From Pontibacter coccineus (GTDB taxonomy: Bacteria > Bacteroidota > Bacteroidia > Cytophagales > Hymenobacteraceae), in the NCBI RefSeq assembly GCF_030546575.1, contig NZ_JAUOTN010000002.1, forward strand, positions 248,001-312,000: a stretch of DNA of 64,000 bases, in the 5' to 3' direction. Below are positions 18,287 through 27,819 of this stretch, in pieces. A model generated the notes under the pieces. It made no database searches. It had not been told where the DNA came from and was given only the letters and a program-made list of their open reading frames with translations. The first letter of the stretch is position 1. Each line of letters starts with the position of its first letter. The position numbers and the translations under genes were made by a program.

Positions 18287-19234
18287 TTGAACAAAGCACA
18301 CAACACATACCTTATCAAGCAGAAAGCGCAGGAGCTGGGCTTTATGTTCTGTGGCATTTCCAAGGCCGATTTTCTGGAAGAGGAGGCGCCGCGGTTGGAG
18401 AACTGGCTGAAGCAGAACATGCACGGGCAGATGCGCTACATGGAAAACCACTTCGACAAGCGGCTGGACCCACGGCTGCTGGTGGAGGGGGCCAAATCGG
18501 TGGTGTCGCTGCTGCTCAACTACTACCCCGAGAAGGAGAACCAGCAGTCTGGAGAGGATACCTACAACGTGTCGAAGTACGCCTACGGTACCGACTACCA
18601 TTTCGTGATCAAAGACAAGCTAAAGACGCTGCTGAACTACATCAATGAGGAAATAGGCGAAGTCGGCGGCCGCTGCTTCGTGGACTCGGCCCCGGTGCTC
18701 GACAAGGCCTGGGCCTCGAAAAGCGGATTGGGCTGGGTTGGTAAACATACCCTCCTGATCACGCCGCAGGCAGGGAGTTTTCATTTTGTTGCTGAGCTGA
18801 TCATCGATCTGGACCTGGAGTACGACGGGCCGATCAAAGACTACTGTGGCTCCTGTACCCGCTGTCTGGATGCCTGCCCGACAGATGCGATCGTGGCGCC
18901 CTATGTGGTAGACGGCAGCAAGTGTATCTCCTACTTCACCATCGAGCTGAAAGACCAGCTGCCGCAGGAAATGAACGGGAAGTTTGGCAACTGGATTTTC
19001 GGTTGCGACATCTGCCAGGATGTGTGCCCCTGGAACCGCTTTAGCAAAACGCACCAGGAGCCTGCCTTTGAGCCGCACCCTCAGCTGAAGGAAATGAAGA
19101 AGTCGGACTGGGAGGAAATCACACAGGAGGTCTTTGCGCAGCTGTTCAAGAAATCAGCTGTGAAACGAACAGGTTACAATGGCCTAGTGCGCAATATCCG
19201 TTTCGTGGAGCAAAGCCCCGACGCTCAGACCTGA
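18287..19234 (+). CDS. queG: Epoxyqueuosine reductase
   Basis: 315 residues. The enzyme reduces epoxyqueuosine to queuosine in tRNA anticodons using cobalamin and two [4Fe-4S] clusters. Cluster motifs [13 protein letters not shown] and [13 protein letters not shown] are present, and [22 protein letters not shown] is the family's DUF1730 signature. The apparent start is TTG at 18287, because no ATG precedes the conserved [11 protein letters not shown] block in frame and a stop lies at 18260. The small gene on the other strand overlaps its end by 10 bp. No other queuosine genes are in the window. Confidence 0.96.
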   Translation: MNKAHNTYLIKQKAQELGFMFCGISKADFLEEEAPRLENWLKQNMHGQMRYMENHFDKRLDPRLLVEGAKSVVSLLLNYYPEKENQQSGEDTYNVSKYAYGTDYHFVIKDKLKTLLNYINEEIGEVGGRCFVDSAPVLDKAWASKSGLGWVGKHTLLITPQAGSFHFVAELIIDLDLEYDGPIKDYCGSCTRCLDACPTDAIVAPYVVDGSKCISYFTIELKDQLPQEMNGKFGNWIFGCDICQDVCPWNRFSKTHQEPAFEPHPQLKEMKKSDWEEITQEVFAQLFKKSAVKRTGYNGLVRNIRFVEQSPDAQT

Positions 19235-19416
19235 GCTCTGGAGAATACCTTGTTCAGCACGTAAAGGTACATCTCCGAAAATTTTTCATAGCACCACTGT
19301 TTCAACTGCTTGAGTTCTTCGGGAATCAGCACTTTAAAGGCCTTTCTCAGTTCTTTCTCAAACAGCATTTTGTCAAAGCTCACCTTCAACAAGATCGTTT
19401 TAACGTACTCCAGCAT
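19225..19416 (-). CDS. Small conserved-looking hypothetical protein (63 aa)
   Basis: 63 residues, Lys/Glu/Leu-rich and probably helical: [21 protein letters not shown], then [21 protein letters not shown]. Regular amphipathic spacing and balanced charges suggest a real small protein. I do not recognise a family. It is convergent with queG and overlaps its 3' end by 10 bp. The upstream region is AT-rich and could hold a promoter. Confidence 0.7.
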   Translation of the reverse strand: MLEYVKTILLKVSFDKMLFEKELRKAFKVLIPEELKQLKQWCYEKFSEMYLYVLNKVFSRAQV

Positions 19417-19707
19417 TATTGTTTATTGGTATTTCGGTATCTTAATCTGATATACGAAATTAGTCTAAAAAGTTCATTCAGAGTTGATTAATTTGTAAAA
19501 TTCTATGTTAATCAACTGATTCTGAATGACTACAACAAGCCGATCTCTGAGGCTCGGCTAGTACCAGAACGCTCAAAACAGGCCTGTATTTTACAGAAAC
19601 AGCCTATTAGACCATGGCATAGAGAAAGGGCAAACTTTTGAAAATTGGACTATAATATTCCGGTGTATAGCGGCAAGAATTTGTAAATTTGCTATTATAC
19701 CTGAATT

Positions 19708-21147
19708 ATGCGCCTGACTTTTCTACTCATGCTGTTATACCTGTCGGTATTGGTGCCCGCTTTTGGGCAGCAGGCCCGCATTGAGTTAGGCAAAAGTCCG
19801 CTGCCCATCAACACCTACTTCACGGTCTCTATCCGGCTGCAGGATCAGCAACTCAAGGATTATTCTCCTTTTCCGGAGATAGAGGGCTTCAAAAAAAGCA
19901 ACCGTTTTTCGTCTACCAAAACGGTTATAGCAGGAGGTAAGACCACCACCGTACTCACCATCACACAGAACTACGCTGCCCTGGCCGAAGGAGACTATGA
20001 ACTCAAGCCATTCAGCATGACCGTGAATGGACAGCCCCTGAAGTCGGCCGGTATGAAGATCAAGGTGGGGCCGATGGCTGCCGTCAGTCCAAAGGAACCG
20101 GAGCTGGTTATACCTGAGCAGCCCGAGCAGGGCGAGGCGAAGCCCCAGGAGTATGTGGATCAGGAGGATAATGCTTTCCTGACGCTCTACACCGATAAGA
20201 AGGAGGTATACGTAGGTGAGGGCCTGAACATTGTGCTGTACTTTTACCTGGCCGAAGCAGACCAGCGGCTGCTGGATTTTCATGACTTTGGCAACCAGAT
20301 AACAGGTATACTGCGTCAGCTGAAACAACCCAACGCCTGGGAGGAAGTATTCGAGATAGACGAAGTAACGCCTGAGCAGGTGCTGGTGCAGGGTGAGCCA
20401 TACCTGCGATTCAGGCTCTATGAAGCCGTGCTATACCCGCTCACAACCGAACCGCTGCACTTCCCGAAGCTGTCGCTGCGCATGCTCAAATACAAAGTGG
20501 CCGTAGACCCGACACTGCTCGAAGATAGGATGGAAGGCTATAAGACCTTCTTTGCCCGGGAGCACCTTATACCTGTCAAAGAGCTGCCGCCGCACCCACT
20601 GCGCGATATGGTACCGGTCGGTGAGTATACCTTGCGGGAGGGGCTGTCGAGCCAGTCGGTGCCGCTGAACAAAAGTTTCAGGTACATGTTTGAGCTGGAA
20701 GGAGAGGGGAACCTGGCCGCCATCATGCCTCCCAGCCCAACGACCACAGGCACACTAGACTTTTACCCGCCCGATCTGCAGCAGGACATTACACTGCGCG
20801 CCGGCCGTGTGCAGGGCGTAAAGCGCTTTACCTACTCGGTGCTTGGCCGCGTGCCGGGCACCTACAACCTGGCCAACGACTTTCAGTGGATCTACTTCAA
20901 TCCGGTTACCGCCACCTATGACACGCTTCGGTCTGAGCTGAGCGTTACGGTGACAGGTATAGCCGAAGCGGGTACCATGGTGCTGGCCCGCGATCTGGGG
21001 CCTTTTTACAAGATCATCGAAAACGAAGACCATACGCTGGTCAGCCTCTACGAAGAAAAAGTCATTAAACGCTATACAAACATCATCCTGTTGGTGCTCC
21101 TGGCGCTGTCAGGATTCATCTTCATAAAGTATCGGAACATCAAATGA
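19708..21147 (+). CDS. BatD-like protein (Bacteroides aerotolerance family)
   Basis: 479 residues with a Sec signal peptide (about 1-20, VPAFGQ), an extended beta-rich periplasmic part and a C-terminal membrane anchor ([16 protein letters not shown]) with a short tail. The opening pattern, [22 protein letters not shown] followed by [21 protein letters not shown], is the BatD/oxygen-tolerance signature. BatD usually accompanies MoxR and BatA/B/C; none are here, so this is a stand-alone paralogue. Its stop overlaps the aroC start by 4 bp (ATGA), implying translational coupling. Confidence 0.85.
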   Translation: MRLTFLLMLLYLSVLVPAFGQQARIELGKSPLPINTYFTVSIRLQDQQLKDYSPFPEIEGFKKSNRFSSTKTVIAGGKTTTVLTITQNYAALAEGDYELKPFSMTVNGQPLKSAGMKIKVGPMAAVSPKEPELVIPEQPEQGEAKPQEYVDQEDNAFLTLYTDKKEVYVGEGLNIVLYFYLAEADQRLLDFHDFGNQITGILRQLKQPNAWEEVFEIDEVTPEQVLVQGEPYLRFRLYEAVLYPLTTEPLHFPKLSLRMLKYKVAVDPTLLEDRMEGYKTFFAREHLIPVKELPPHPLRDMVPVGEYTLREGLSSQSVPLNKSFRYMFELEGEGNLAAIMPPSPTTTGTLDFYPPDLQQDITLRAGRVQGVKRFTYSVLGRVPGTYNLANDFQWIYFNPVTATYDTLRSELSVTVTGIAEAGTMVLARDLGPFYKIIENEDHTLVSLYEEKVIKRYTNIILLVLLALSGFIFIKYRNIK

Positions 21148-22229
21148 GCAACTCATACGGTAAGATTTTCAAAATAACCACCTTTGGCGAGTCACACGGC
21201 GTGGCTGTGGGCGTGATAGTAGACGGCTGCCCTGCGGGCCTAGAGATAACAGCAGAGGAGATCCAACTGGCCCTGGACCGTCGCCGGCCGGGTCAGTCCG
21301 ACATCACGACTCCCCGCAAGGAAGAAGACAAGGTGACCATACTTTCCGGGTTGTTCGATGACAAGACCACCGGCACCCCGATTGCGCTGGTGGTGGGCAA
21401 CAAAGACCAGGCGAGCCACGACTACTCGCACGTGGCGCAGGCTTTCCGCCCTTCGCACGCCGACTATACCTATACCGTTAAATACGGTTTGCGCGACCAC
21501 CGTGGCGGTGGCCGCAGCTCTGCCCGCGAAACAGTGGCGCGTGTGGCAGCAGGTGCTTTGGCCGCCAAGCTGTTGCAGCACTATGGCATTACGGTGCGCT
21601 CCTATGTGTCGCAGGTGGGAGGTATAAAAGTGCGCAAGCATTACTCCAAACTCGACCTGACGCAGATCGACAGCAACAAGGTGCGCTGCCCCGACGGCAA
21701 AACAGCCGCCCGCATGATCAGCCTGATAGAAGATGCCCGTGACAGTCTGGATACCATTGGCGGCGTGGTCAGCTGCGTGGTACAAGGTGTTCCGGCTGGC
21801 CTGGGAGAGCCTGTTTTCGACAAGCTGCACGCAGAGTTGGGCAAAGCCATGCTGAGCATCAACGCCGTGAAGGGCTTTGAGTATGGCAGTGGTTTTGAGG
21901 GGGTGAAGCTGCGTGGCTCCGAGCACAACGATCAGTTCTATACCGATGAGGAAGGCAACGTGCGCACCCGCACGAACCACTCAGGCGGCATACAGGGCGG
22001 CATCAGCAACGGCCAGGACATTTACTTTAATGTTGCCTTCAAGCCGGTAGCCACTATCCTGCAGCCGCAGCAAACCATCAACGATGCCGGCGAGGCGATT
22101 ACGCTGCAAGGCAAAGGCCGCCACGACCCTTGTGTGCTGCCACGCGCCGTTCCGATCGTGGATGCCATGGCTGCGCTCGTGCTAGCTGACTTTCTGCTAC
22201 GGCAGCGCGGTAACAAGCTGGTCAACTGA
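21144..22229 (+). CDS. aroC: Chorismate synthase
   Basis: 361 residues. It converts EPSP to chorismate with reduced FMN, the last common step of aromatic amino-acid synthesis. Signatures: [18 protein letters not shown] near the start, [37 protein letters not shown] and the C-terminal [16 protein letters not shown]. The ATG overlaps the stop of the BatD-like gene, so the two are co-transcribed although functionally unrelated. All other shikimate genes are elsewhere. Confidence 0.98.
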   Translation: MSNSYGKIFKITTFGESHGVAVGVIVDGCPAGLEITAEEIQLALDRRRPGQSDITTPRKEEDKVTILSGLFDDKTTGTPIALVVGNKDQASHDYSHVAQAFRPSHADYTYTVKYGLRDHRGGGRSSARETVARVAAGALAAKLLQHYGITVRSYVSQVGGIKVRKHYSKLDLTQIDSNKVRCPDGKTAARMISLIEDARDSLDTIGGVVSCVVQGVPAGLGEPVFDKLHAELGKAMLSINAVKGFEYGSGFEGVKLRGSEHNDQFYTDEEGNVRTRTNHSGGIQGGISNGQDIYFNVAFKPVATILQPQQTINDAGEAITLQGKGRHDPCVLPRAVPIVDAMAALVLADFLLRQRGNKLVN

Positions 22230-22236
22230 AAGGATG

Positions 22237-22267
22237 TTGCCGCTTTAGCTTAAAATGACTATATTTG
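22237..22267 (+). promoter_or_regulatory. Bacteroidota-type promoter of the small secreted protein
   Basis: TTG at 22237-22239, 20-nt spacer, TATATTTG at 22260-22267. The next ATG in frame is at 22277, so the transcript would have a leader of only a few bases. Confidence 0.7.
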
Positions 22268-22276
22268 TTAGTAGTG

Positions 22277-22654
22277 ATGATAAGCGGCATTAACATATCC
22301 ACCTATGTCAGGCCTTTGATGATGGCCTTCGTGTTGCTCGTGCTCTTTACGAGCAACGGGCATGCGGCATCTGGCTGTGGCGCTGTATCTTCCTTCTCCG
22401 CCCCACCCGAATCCGTTACGCTCACACTGGACGAAACGGGCTCTATCCTTTCGCAGGGGATGCAGCGCCCTTCTCAGGATGCTACGTTATCTTCGGGGCT
22501 TCTCTACGGTCTGCAAAAGGCCGGAGCACCACTCAAAAGCGTTGTCTTTATCGTTCCTACTGATGAGGTTACTCCTCATGATGCTCCCAGAATTTACCGT
22601 AGGGGCTGCTTTATCAAGTACTTCTACCGGTCCATCCAGCCCCAGGCTCCATAG
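22277..22654 (+). CDS. Small exported protein with C-terminal SIQPQAP motif
   Basis: About 125 residues with an N-terminal hydrophobic export signal (PLMMAFVLLVLFTSNGHAAS) and a Ser/Thr-rich middle. It ends in YRSIQPQAP. The unlinked minus-strand protein at 31036-31407 has the same size and architecture and ends FPISIQPNAP, so the two are probably paralogues. Function unknown. ATG at 22277 is preferred; an in-frame TTG at 22265 is partly covered by the predicted promoter. Confidence 0.68.
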   Translation: MISGINISTYVRPLMMAFVLLVLFTSNGHAASGCGAVSSFSAPPESVTLTLDETGSILSQGMQRPSQDATLSSGLLYGLQKAGAPLKSVVFIVPTDEVTPHDAPRIYRRGCFIKYFYRSIQPQAP

Positions 22655-22899
22655 CCAGCTTTTCCTGCAATCCGCAGCCATTCTCCTATCGAAGCACGTG
22701 TACCTGATCAACAGGTATAGTGCCTCGCTTTAAATTGCGTCCTCTGCAGGACCGCAATCACGTCTCCACTGCGCGCTGTGTAAGTGGCTTCCTGAGATTA
22801 TCCAATTTCGAGGAGTGTTCGTCTACAGCCACAACCTGACCTGTTCAGCTGTTGTCATACAGCTACATTATCTCCACAAACCCAAATTCTCTTGATGAA

Positions 22900-23655
22900 A
22901 TGCGTAATCATTCAACTTTGATCCTATTAGAAGATATAACTACCTGGCCACAGGAAATCCTTGACTATATAAGCCCGAACATTATCCGTATCAGCCAGGA
23001 GCGTGAACTGGAGCTAGCCAATAACCTGCAGGGGAAAAGCTGGCTTTCGAATATACCCGACTCCATGTATGTAAAGGCCCAAAAGGAGCTCGCAGGCATG
23101 CTGCGTAGTTACGCTATCAAGGCCTATCACTGTACCAGGCTGCTTTCTCCTGCAAAAGCGCTTCAGACAGGCTTATTGCCGCTCAATCTAAAGATACTCA
23201 AGACAGGGCTGAAAAATATGTCCGCTCTCCTTGCATCGCCGGATGATCGTGTTGAAGCAGAATTGGAGTTGATACATTTTGTAAAAAGCGATGCCTTCAA
23301 AAACCAGCAGGGACTTGTGTGGCTATACCTGACGGAAGCGCAGGCGGAGCAATACGATTGCCAGGACCTGATGGAATTTTACGGAGGGCGCGCATTGCGT
23401 GCTGCTCTGTATGAAAAGCGCTTTAAATATTATCCGCTTCTCAAGCGCCTGGGAACTCCGGCCCTAATTGCCTGCCGCGTACAGATAGCAGACGCCACTG
23501 ACAGTCAGGTAGAGGCACTGGCCAAACTGATGCTGGACTACCTGCTGGACGATGCCAACGGATATGATGTCCGCCCGGCTACGGGGGAACTGTCCGTTAA
23601 CACGGCGGTGCCTGCAGCAAATATTCTTGAACTGAAAGAGCTGCAGTATACCTGA
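22900..23655 (+). CDS. Hypothetical protein, possibly with an ADP-ribosyltransferase-like fold
   Basis: About 252 residues (267 if the TTG at 22852 is used). Recognisable blocks are AYHCTRLLSPAKALQTGLLPL (about 90-110) and CQDLMEFYGGRALRAALYEKRF (about 170-190). The pattern of His, Thr/Arg, Gly-Leu and a later Gly-Gly is reminiscent of ART/PARP-like folds, but no full catalytic triad can be claimed. The 5' part is more AT-rich than neighbouring genes. It has no operon partner: a small exported protein precedes it and an antiporter gene converges from downstream. Confidence 0.65.
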   Translation: MRNHSTLILLEDITTWPQEILDYISPNIIRISQERELELANNLQGKSWLSNIPDSMYVKAQKELAGMLRSYAIKAYHCTRLLSPAKALQTGLLPLNLKILKTGLKNMSALLASPDDRVEAELELIHFVKSDAFKNQQGLVWLYLTEAQAEQYDCQDLMEFYGGRALRAALYEKRFKYYPLLKRLGTPALIACRVQIADATDSQVEALAKLMLDYLLDDANGYDVRPATGELSVNTAVPAANILELKELQYT

Positions 23656-23681
23656 TCGTGCGCGTTCCGCATTTCGGTGTT

Positions 23682-25184
23682 TTACGACTTGCTTGGACTT
23701 CCCATGCTTTGCATGTTCTGCATCAGGGCTTCCAGGTCGTCTGTGATGATGAGCAACTTGTCATCTTCCTGCAGTGCCGTTTTGCCTTTTGGCACAAAGT
23801 ATTTGCCGTCTCGTTTCACCATTACGGCGAGCGTCTTGTCCGGGAGCGGCAGGTCCATCAGGTAGCTGCCGTTTGCCAGCATCTGTTCCGTAATGTTGAT
23901 TTCAGTTGTAATGGACTTGATCTCATCGGAAAACTCGATATCGAAATCCTTCAGTTTGTGCTGCTCGCGTGGCTTCTCGGCCAGTCCCAGCCAGACTGCC
24001 ACCTGTGAAAGGGTCGTTCCCTGCACAATGAGGGAAATAAGCGTACAGAAGAAAACAATGTTGAATATCAGGCGGGCATGCGGGACATCAGCGGCCAGGG
24101 GCAAAATGGCAAAGATGATAGGCACAGCACCCCGCAACCCCACCCACGAGACGTAGGTTTTGTCTTTGGTACTCATGTGACGGAAAGGCAGCAGGCACAG
24201 GAACACGCTCAGCGGACGGGTGATGAAGATCATCAGGAAGCTGATGATCAGGCCGGGTACGATGAGAGGCACCAGTTCATGCGGATTAACAAGCAGCCCC
24301 AAGGTAAGGAACAAAAGCAGCTGGCTCATCCAGGCCATGCCATCGAAGAAGTTGAGCGAAGAGCGCTTGTGTACGAATTTAGAATTGCCGATCACAAGAC
24401 CACCGATGTATACTGCCAGGAAACCGTTGCCCTTGATAAAGTAGGTGGCCGAGAAAATGAAGATACAGACAGTGAAAACCAGGATCGGGTAGAGCGAGCT
24501 GTTGTCTATGTCAACATAGTTGATCAGCCGCACAGCCAGCCTGCCAAAAACGTAGCCGGCCACTGCCCCAATAATCAGCTGCATCAGCAGCATGCCGCCC
24601 GCCGCCCAGTAATTCACACCACTTTCCATGAGTATAATCTCAATGAGCGTGATGGTCAGGATGTAGGCCATCGGGTCGTTACTGCCGCTTTCCAACTCAA
24701 GCATGGGGCGGAGGTTGTTTTTGAGGTGTAGGCTCTTGGAGCGGAGAATCGAGAAAACAGAGGCAGAGTCGGTAGAGGACATAGTAGCCGCCAGCAGCAG
24801 CGAGGTGGTCAGGCCTATACCTGCAGACTCCATCGTCATGCCCAGGATCCACCAAATGGCAAAGCCCGTCAATAGAGCAGTAAGAAATACGCCGATAGTG
24901 GCCAGTACGACACCCTGCGCTATGACCGGACGTATGTCGGCAATTTTGGTGTCCATACCACCCGAGAACAAAATGATACACAGCGCCACTGTGCCAATAA
25001 TCTGAGCAATCTGGATGTTTTGGAACTGTATGCCCAGGCCATCGCTACCGGAGATCATACCAATGGACAGGAACAGCAATAAAGCGGGGACGCCGAATTT
25101 GTGGCCTGCCTTACCGGCCATGATGCTTACGAAAAAGAGGATAGCAATAGCAAATAGAATCAGTTCAACATTTATGTTCTCCAT
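23682..25184 (-). CDS. K+(Na+)/H+ antiporter, CPA1 family with TrkA-C domain
   Basis: 500 residues: about twelve membrane segments (1-390) of the NhaP/CvrA type, including ATMSSTDSASVFSILRSK and the substrate-site-like ELESGSNDPMAYILT. The C-terminal cytosolic part (about 405-490) is an RCK_C/TrkA-C regulatory domain ending VPKGKTALQEDDKLLIITDD, which in relatives binds ligands that gate transport. It likely exports K+ or Na+ in exchange for H+ for pH and volume control. It is transcribed alone; a Na+/H+ antiporter gene lies upstream on the same strand beyond a terminator. Confidence 0.9.
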   Translation of the reverse strand: MENINVELILFAIAILFFVSIMAGKAGHKFGVPALLLFLSIGMISGSDGLGIQFQNIQIAQIIGTVALCIILFSGGMDTKIADIRPVIAQGVVLATIGVFLTALLTGFAIWWILGMTMESAGIGLTTSLLLAATMSSTDSASVFSILRSKSLHLKNNLRPMLELESGSNDPMAYILTITLIEIILMESGVNYWAAGGMLLMQLIIGAVAGYVFGRLAVRLINYVDIDNSSLYPILVFTVCIFIFSATYFIKGNGFLAVYIGGLVIGNSKFVHKRSSLNFFDGMAWMSQLLLFLTLGLLVNPHELVPLIVPGLIISFLMIFITRPLSVFLCLLPFRHMSTKDKTYVSWVGLRGAVPIIFAILPLAADVPHARLIFNIVFFCTLISLIVQGTTLSQVAVWLGLAEKPREQHKLKDFDIEFSDEIKSITTEINITEQMLANGSYLMDLPLPDKTLAVMVKRDGKYFVPKGKTALQEDDKLLIITDDLEALMQNMQSMGSPSKS

Positions 25185-25359
25185 GCGGTAGGGTTATCGG
25201 TTAATGAGTTTCAGCCTTCTGCGAGGCCATACAAATATAACGATAAAAACCTAATGAAGCGGCTCTGAAAGTGCCCAGGCGCAAAGTTAGATGCATTTTT
25301 TACCATTGGTGTTCGGCTATATTTCACTCCGTGAGGGGCAGAGAAGGATTGTTTGTAAA

Positions 25360-25395
25360 GAAAAAGAGCCGCTCCCTGGTCCAGGGAGCGGCTCT
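25360..25395 (-). terminator. Rho-independent terminator after the NhaD-like gene
   Basis: GAGCCGCTCCCTGG pairs with CCAGGGAGCGGCTC (25366-25395), followed on the minus strand by five T. It lies about 35 bp past the stop at 25429. Confidence 0.92.
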
Positions 25396-25428
25396 CGTAT
25401 GTTCGTGGCTATACCTTGTTTGTCGGGC

Positions 25429-26820
25429 TTAGAAGACTCTCAGGTGCACGACAAAGAACCAGATCAGTATAAGGATTGGCAGCAGGAACGGGATAGAGTA
25501 GCGCAGTACGTAGCCGAAGAAAGAAGGCATTTTCACGCCGGCGCTCTCAGCGATCGCTTTCACCATAAAGTTCGGCCCGTTGCCGATGTAGGTAAAGGCG
25601 CCGAACAGGACGGATGCCAAAGAGATGGCTTCGAGTTGAATAAGCGTTTCCATACCTGCGGCAGAGGTACCGGCGGCAAATTGTCTGACGTCTTCCACGC
25701 TGCTCTGAGACAGATCAAACTTGGCCATGGCCAGCGACAGGAAGTTGGCATAGGTAGGGGCATTGTCCAGGAAGCCCGAGAGAGAGCCCGTGGCCCAGTA
25801 CAGGAAGTTCGACGTGATGTAGCTGGAGTAGGCTGGCGAAGAAGCAATTTCGGCAGACAGCTGCAGGGCCGGCATCATGGTAAAGAAGATACCGAAGAAC
25901 AGGAAAACCACTTCCAGAATAGGGTGGAAGTTGAATTGGTTACCCGCCAGGGCCTCCTTGTTAGAGTTGCGATAGCACATGAAGGCGGCACTCAGCTGAA
26001 TGATCTCGCGCACGAAAGAGAACTTACTGCCGTCGTAGTAAATGTGCGGCAGCGCATCGATCACGTTCGGGTCGAGGAACACGGCACCAATGATGACAGC
26101 CAGCCAAAGCAGGTTGCGGCGGCCCTTGAAGCTGAATTCCGTTTTGCCAGAGTCTGGCTCCGCCAAATCGAGGTCAGCGATAATTTGGTCACCTTTGTTG
26201 CGTCTGTCTACAAAGTAGAACATGATGCAAAGCAGTACGATCGCCATGAACCACGGCATGAACAGGTGCTGTAGTGTCCAGAAGAACGGCACACCCTTGA
26301 TGAAGCCGATAAAGAGCGGCGGGTCACCAAGCGGCGTTAACAGACCGCCTGCGTTACTCACGATAAAGATAAAGAATATGATCTGGTAAGGCTGCAGGCG
26401 ATGTGCGTTGAGGCGCATGAACGGGCGAATCAAAAGCAGGGAAGCACCTGTTGTCCCGATAAAGTTGGCCAGAACGGCACCTATGGCTACCATCGCGACA
26501 TTTATCAGTGGGGTTGCCTTGGCATTCACGTTGATGTATATACCGCCAGCCGCAATGTAGAGGGAACTCAGCAGCACGGCAAAGGTGAAGTACTCTGCCA
26601 GCGTGTGTATCGGCATGTGCACATCGCCTAACACAAACAGGTAGTAGGCCAGTACGGCAAGTCCGAGGGTAACAGCTATTTTTTTATAATTGTGTTCCCA
26701 GAAGTGTCCGAAGAAAATGGGGCCACTGGCGATTAGACTGATTAGGAGCAGGAAGGGGATAATCATGAAACCGGGAACGGCTTGCTGCGCTTGCGCCAGC
26801 AGAATGTAGTTGTAAAGCAT
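25429..26820 (-). CDS. Na+/H+ antiporter of the ion-transporter superfamily (NhaD/CitMHS-like)
   Basis: 463 residues with about twelve hydrophobic segments. The segment NFIGTTGASLLLIRPFMRLN and the re-entrant-loop motif SNAGGLLTPLGDPPLFIGFIKG are typical of NhaD-like members of the ArsB/NhaD superfamily. A late FLDNAPTYANFLSLA block provides the second half of the transport core. Function: sodium extrusion in exchange for protons at the inner membrane. The start at 26820 (MLYNYILLAQAQQAVPGF) gives a short periplasmic N-terminus. It forms a separate transcript with its own terminator. Confidence 0.88.
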   Translation of the reverse strand: MLYNYILLAQAQQAVPGFMIIPFLLLISLIASGPIFFGHFWEHNYKKIAVTLGLAVLAYYLFVLGDVHMPIHTLAEYFTFAVLLSSLYIAAGGIYINVNAKATPLINVAMVAIGAVLANFIGTTGASLLLIRPFMRLNAHRLQPYQIIFFIFIVSNAGGLLTPLGDPPLFIGFIKGVPFFWTLQHLFMPWFMAIVLLCIMFYFVDRRNKGDQIIADLDLAEPDSGKTEFSFKGRRNLLWLAVIIGAVFLDPNVIDALPHIYYDGSKFSFVREIIQLSAAFMCYRNSNKEALAGNQFNFHPILEVVFLFFGIFFTMMPALQLSAEIASSPAYSSYITSNFLYWATGSLSGFLDNAPTYANFLSLAMAKFDLSQSSVEDVRQFAAGTSAAGMETLIQLEAISLASVLFGAFTYIGNGPNFMVKAIAESAGVKMPSFFGYVLRYSIPFLLPILILIWFFVVHLRVF

Positions 26821-27083
26821 GTTAAACGTGCGGAGTGTTTTTCAGGTCAAAAATTTCACTGCGTCACAAATATACATTTTCTACACTAATTAGCTTACCA
26901 AATTGCTGTATACACACTGCTCAGGTGGCACTTTCCCAACCCGGGTTGAATAAAGATAAACCTGGTGCAGATGCTTTACTAAAGTAAGACAGCAGGCAGG
27001 GTGCTACTACTTGTCAGAATAATTGAGTAATTTTGGAAACTTTAAGGCGAAGGCCTAGGTTTTAATTTAAAACGCTGATATCC

Positions 27084-27698
27084 ATGTTAGAAAATAGAGA
27101 AAAGACGGTTTCGGTATATGCCGAGGCCAACCCAAACCCCGAGTCAATGAAGTTTGTGATGAACGTAGGCCTTCTGCCAGATGGCCAGAGCGTGGACTAC
27201 CCGAACTTAGAGAGCGCTGCCGACTCACCGTTGGCGCAGGAGCTCTTCAATTTCGACTACGTGACGCGCGTGTTCATTGCCAGCAACTTTGTTACTGTAA
27301 CGAAAGCCGCCAACATCGAGTGGGTGAAGCTTATACCTGAACTGCGTACTTTCCTGAAGTCGTATGTAGAGGCAGGCGGCCCTATCTTTGTGGAAGGTTT
27401 CCAGGCAAACAAGCCTGCAGCAGGCAGCGAGACACATGTAGATGCGACAGAAGAAGATGCCGCTATCTCTAAAAAAGTAACCGACCTGCTGGAAAATTAC
27501 GTGCGCCCAGCCGTAGAGCAGGATGGCGGTAACATCTCTTTTAAGTCTTACAAAGACGGTGTGGTAACAGTGCACCTGCAAGGTTCCTGCAGTGGCTGCC
27601 CATCAGCTACTGTAACGCTCAAGGCGGGTATCGAAAACCTGTTGAAGCGCATGGTGCCTGAAGTGACAGAAGTAGTAGCAGACGGTGTGACCATCTAA
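27084..27698 (+). CDS. Nfu-type Fe-S cluster carrier (Nfu_N plus NifU C-terminal domain)
   Basis: 204 residues in two domains: an Nfu N-terminal domain (about 8-90, YAEANPNPESMKFVMNVGLL) and a NifU-like scaffold domain (about 125-200). The latter carries VEQDGGNISFKSYKDGVV and the cluster-binding CxxC, Cys169 and Cys172, in GSCSGCPSATVTLKAGIE. Such proteins pass [4Fe-4S] clusters to apo-enzymes; QueG and other Fe-S enzymes would be natural clients, though this is inference. Single gene with terminator. TAATTTTG at 27028-27035 may be its -7 element. Confidence 0.93.
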   Translation: MLENREKTVSVYAEANPNPESMKFVMNVGLLPDGQSVDYPNLESAADSPLAQELFNFDYVTRVFIASNFVTVTKAANIEWVKLIPELRTFLKSYVEAGGPIFVEGFQANKPAAGSETHVDATEEDAAISKKVTDLLENYVRPAVEQDGGNISFKSYKDGVVTVHLQGSCSGCPSATVTLKAGIENLLKRMVPEVTEVVADGVTI

Positions 27699-27722
27699 GG
27701 TATACCTAAAAGGAAACGATAT

Positions 27723-27758
27723 AAAAAAGGCCAGCCCTAAACAGGGCTGGCCTTTTTT
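27723..27758 (+). terminator. Rho-independent terminator of the Nfu gene
   Basis: AAAAAAGGCCAGCCCT (27723-27738) pairs with AGGGCTGGCCTTTTTT (27743-27758). The symmetry would let it work in both directions. Confidence 0.93.
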
Positions 27759-27777
27759 GTTGCTATAAAGAAAGAGA

Positions 27778-27815
27778 GAAACACCCGGAGCAGGCTAATC
27801 CGCCCCGGGTGTTTC
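27778..27815 (-). terminator. Terminator hairpin of secDF
   Basis: GAAACACCCGG (27778-27788) pairs with CCGGGTGTTTC (27805-27815), with a T-rich tail (TCTCTCTTTCTTT) on the minus strand, only 5 bp past the secDF stop. Confidence 0.8.
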
Positions 27816-27819
27816 TGCT

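Noticed and set aside
22733-22757. Hairpin ATTGCGTCCT/AGGACCGCAAT after the small exported gene
   Set aside because: It has a bulge and no T run, so I could not support it as a terminator.
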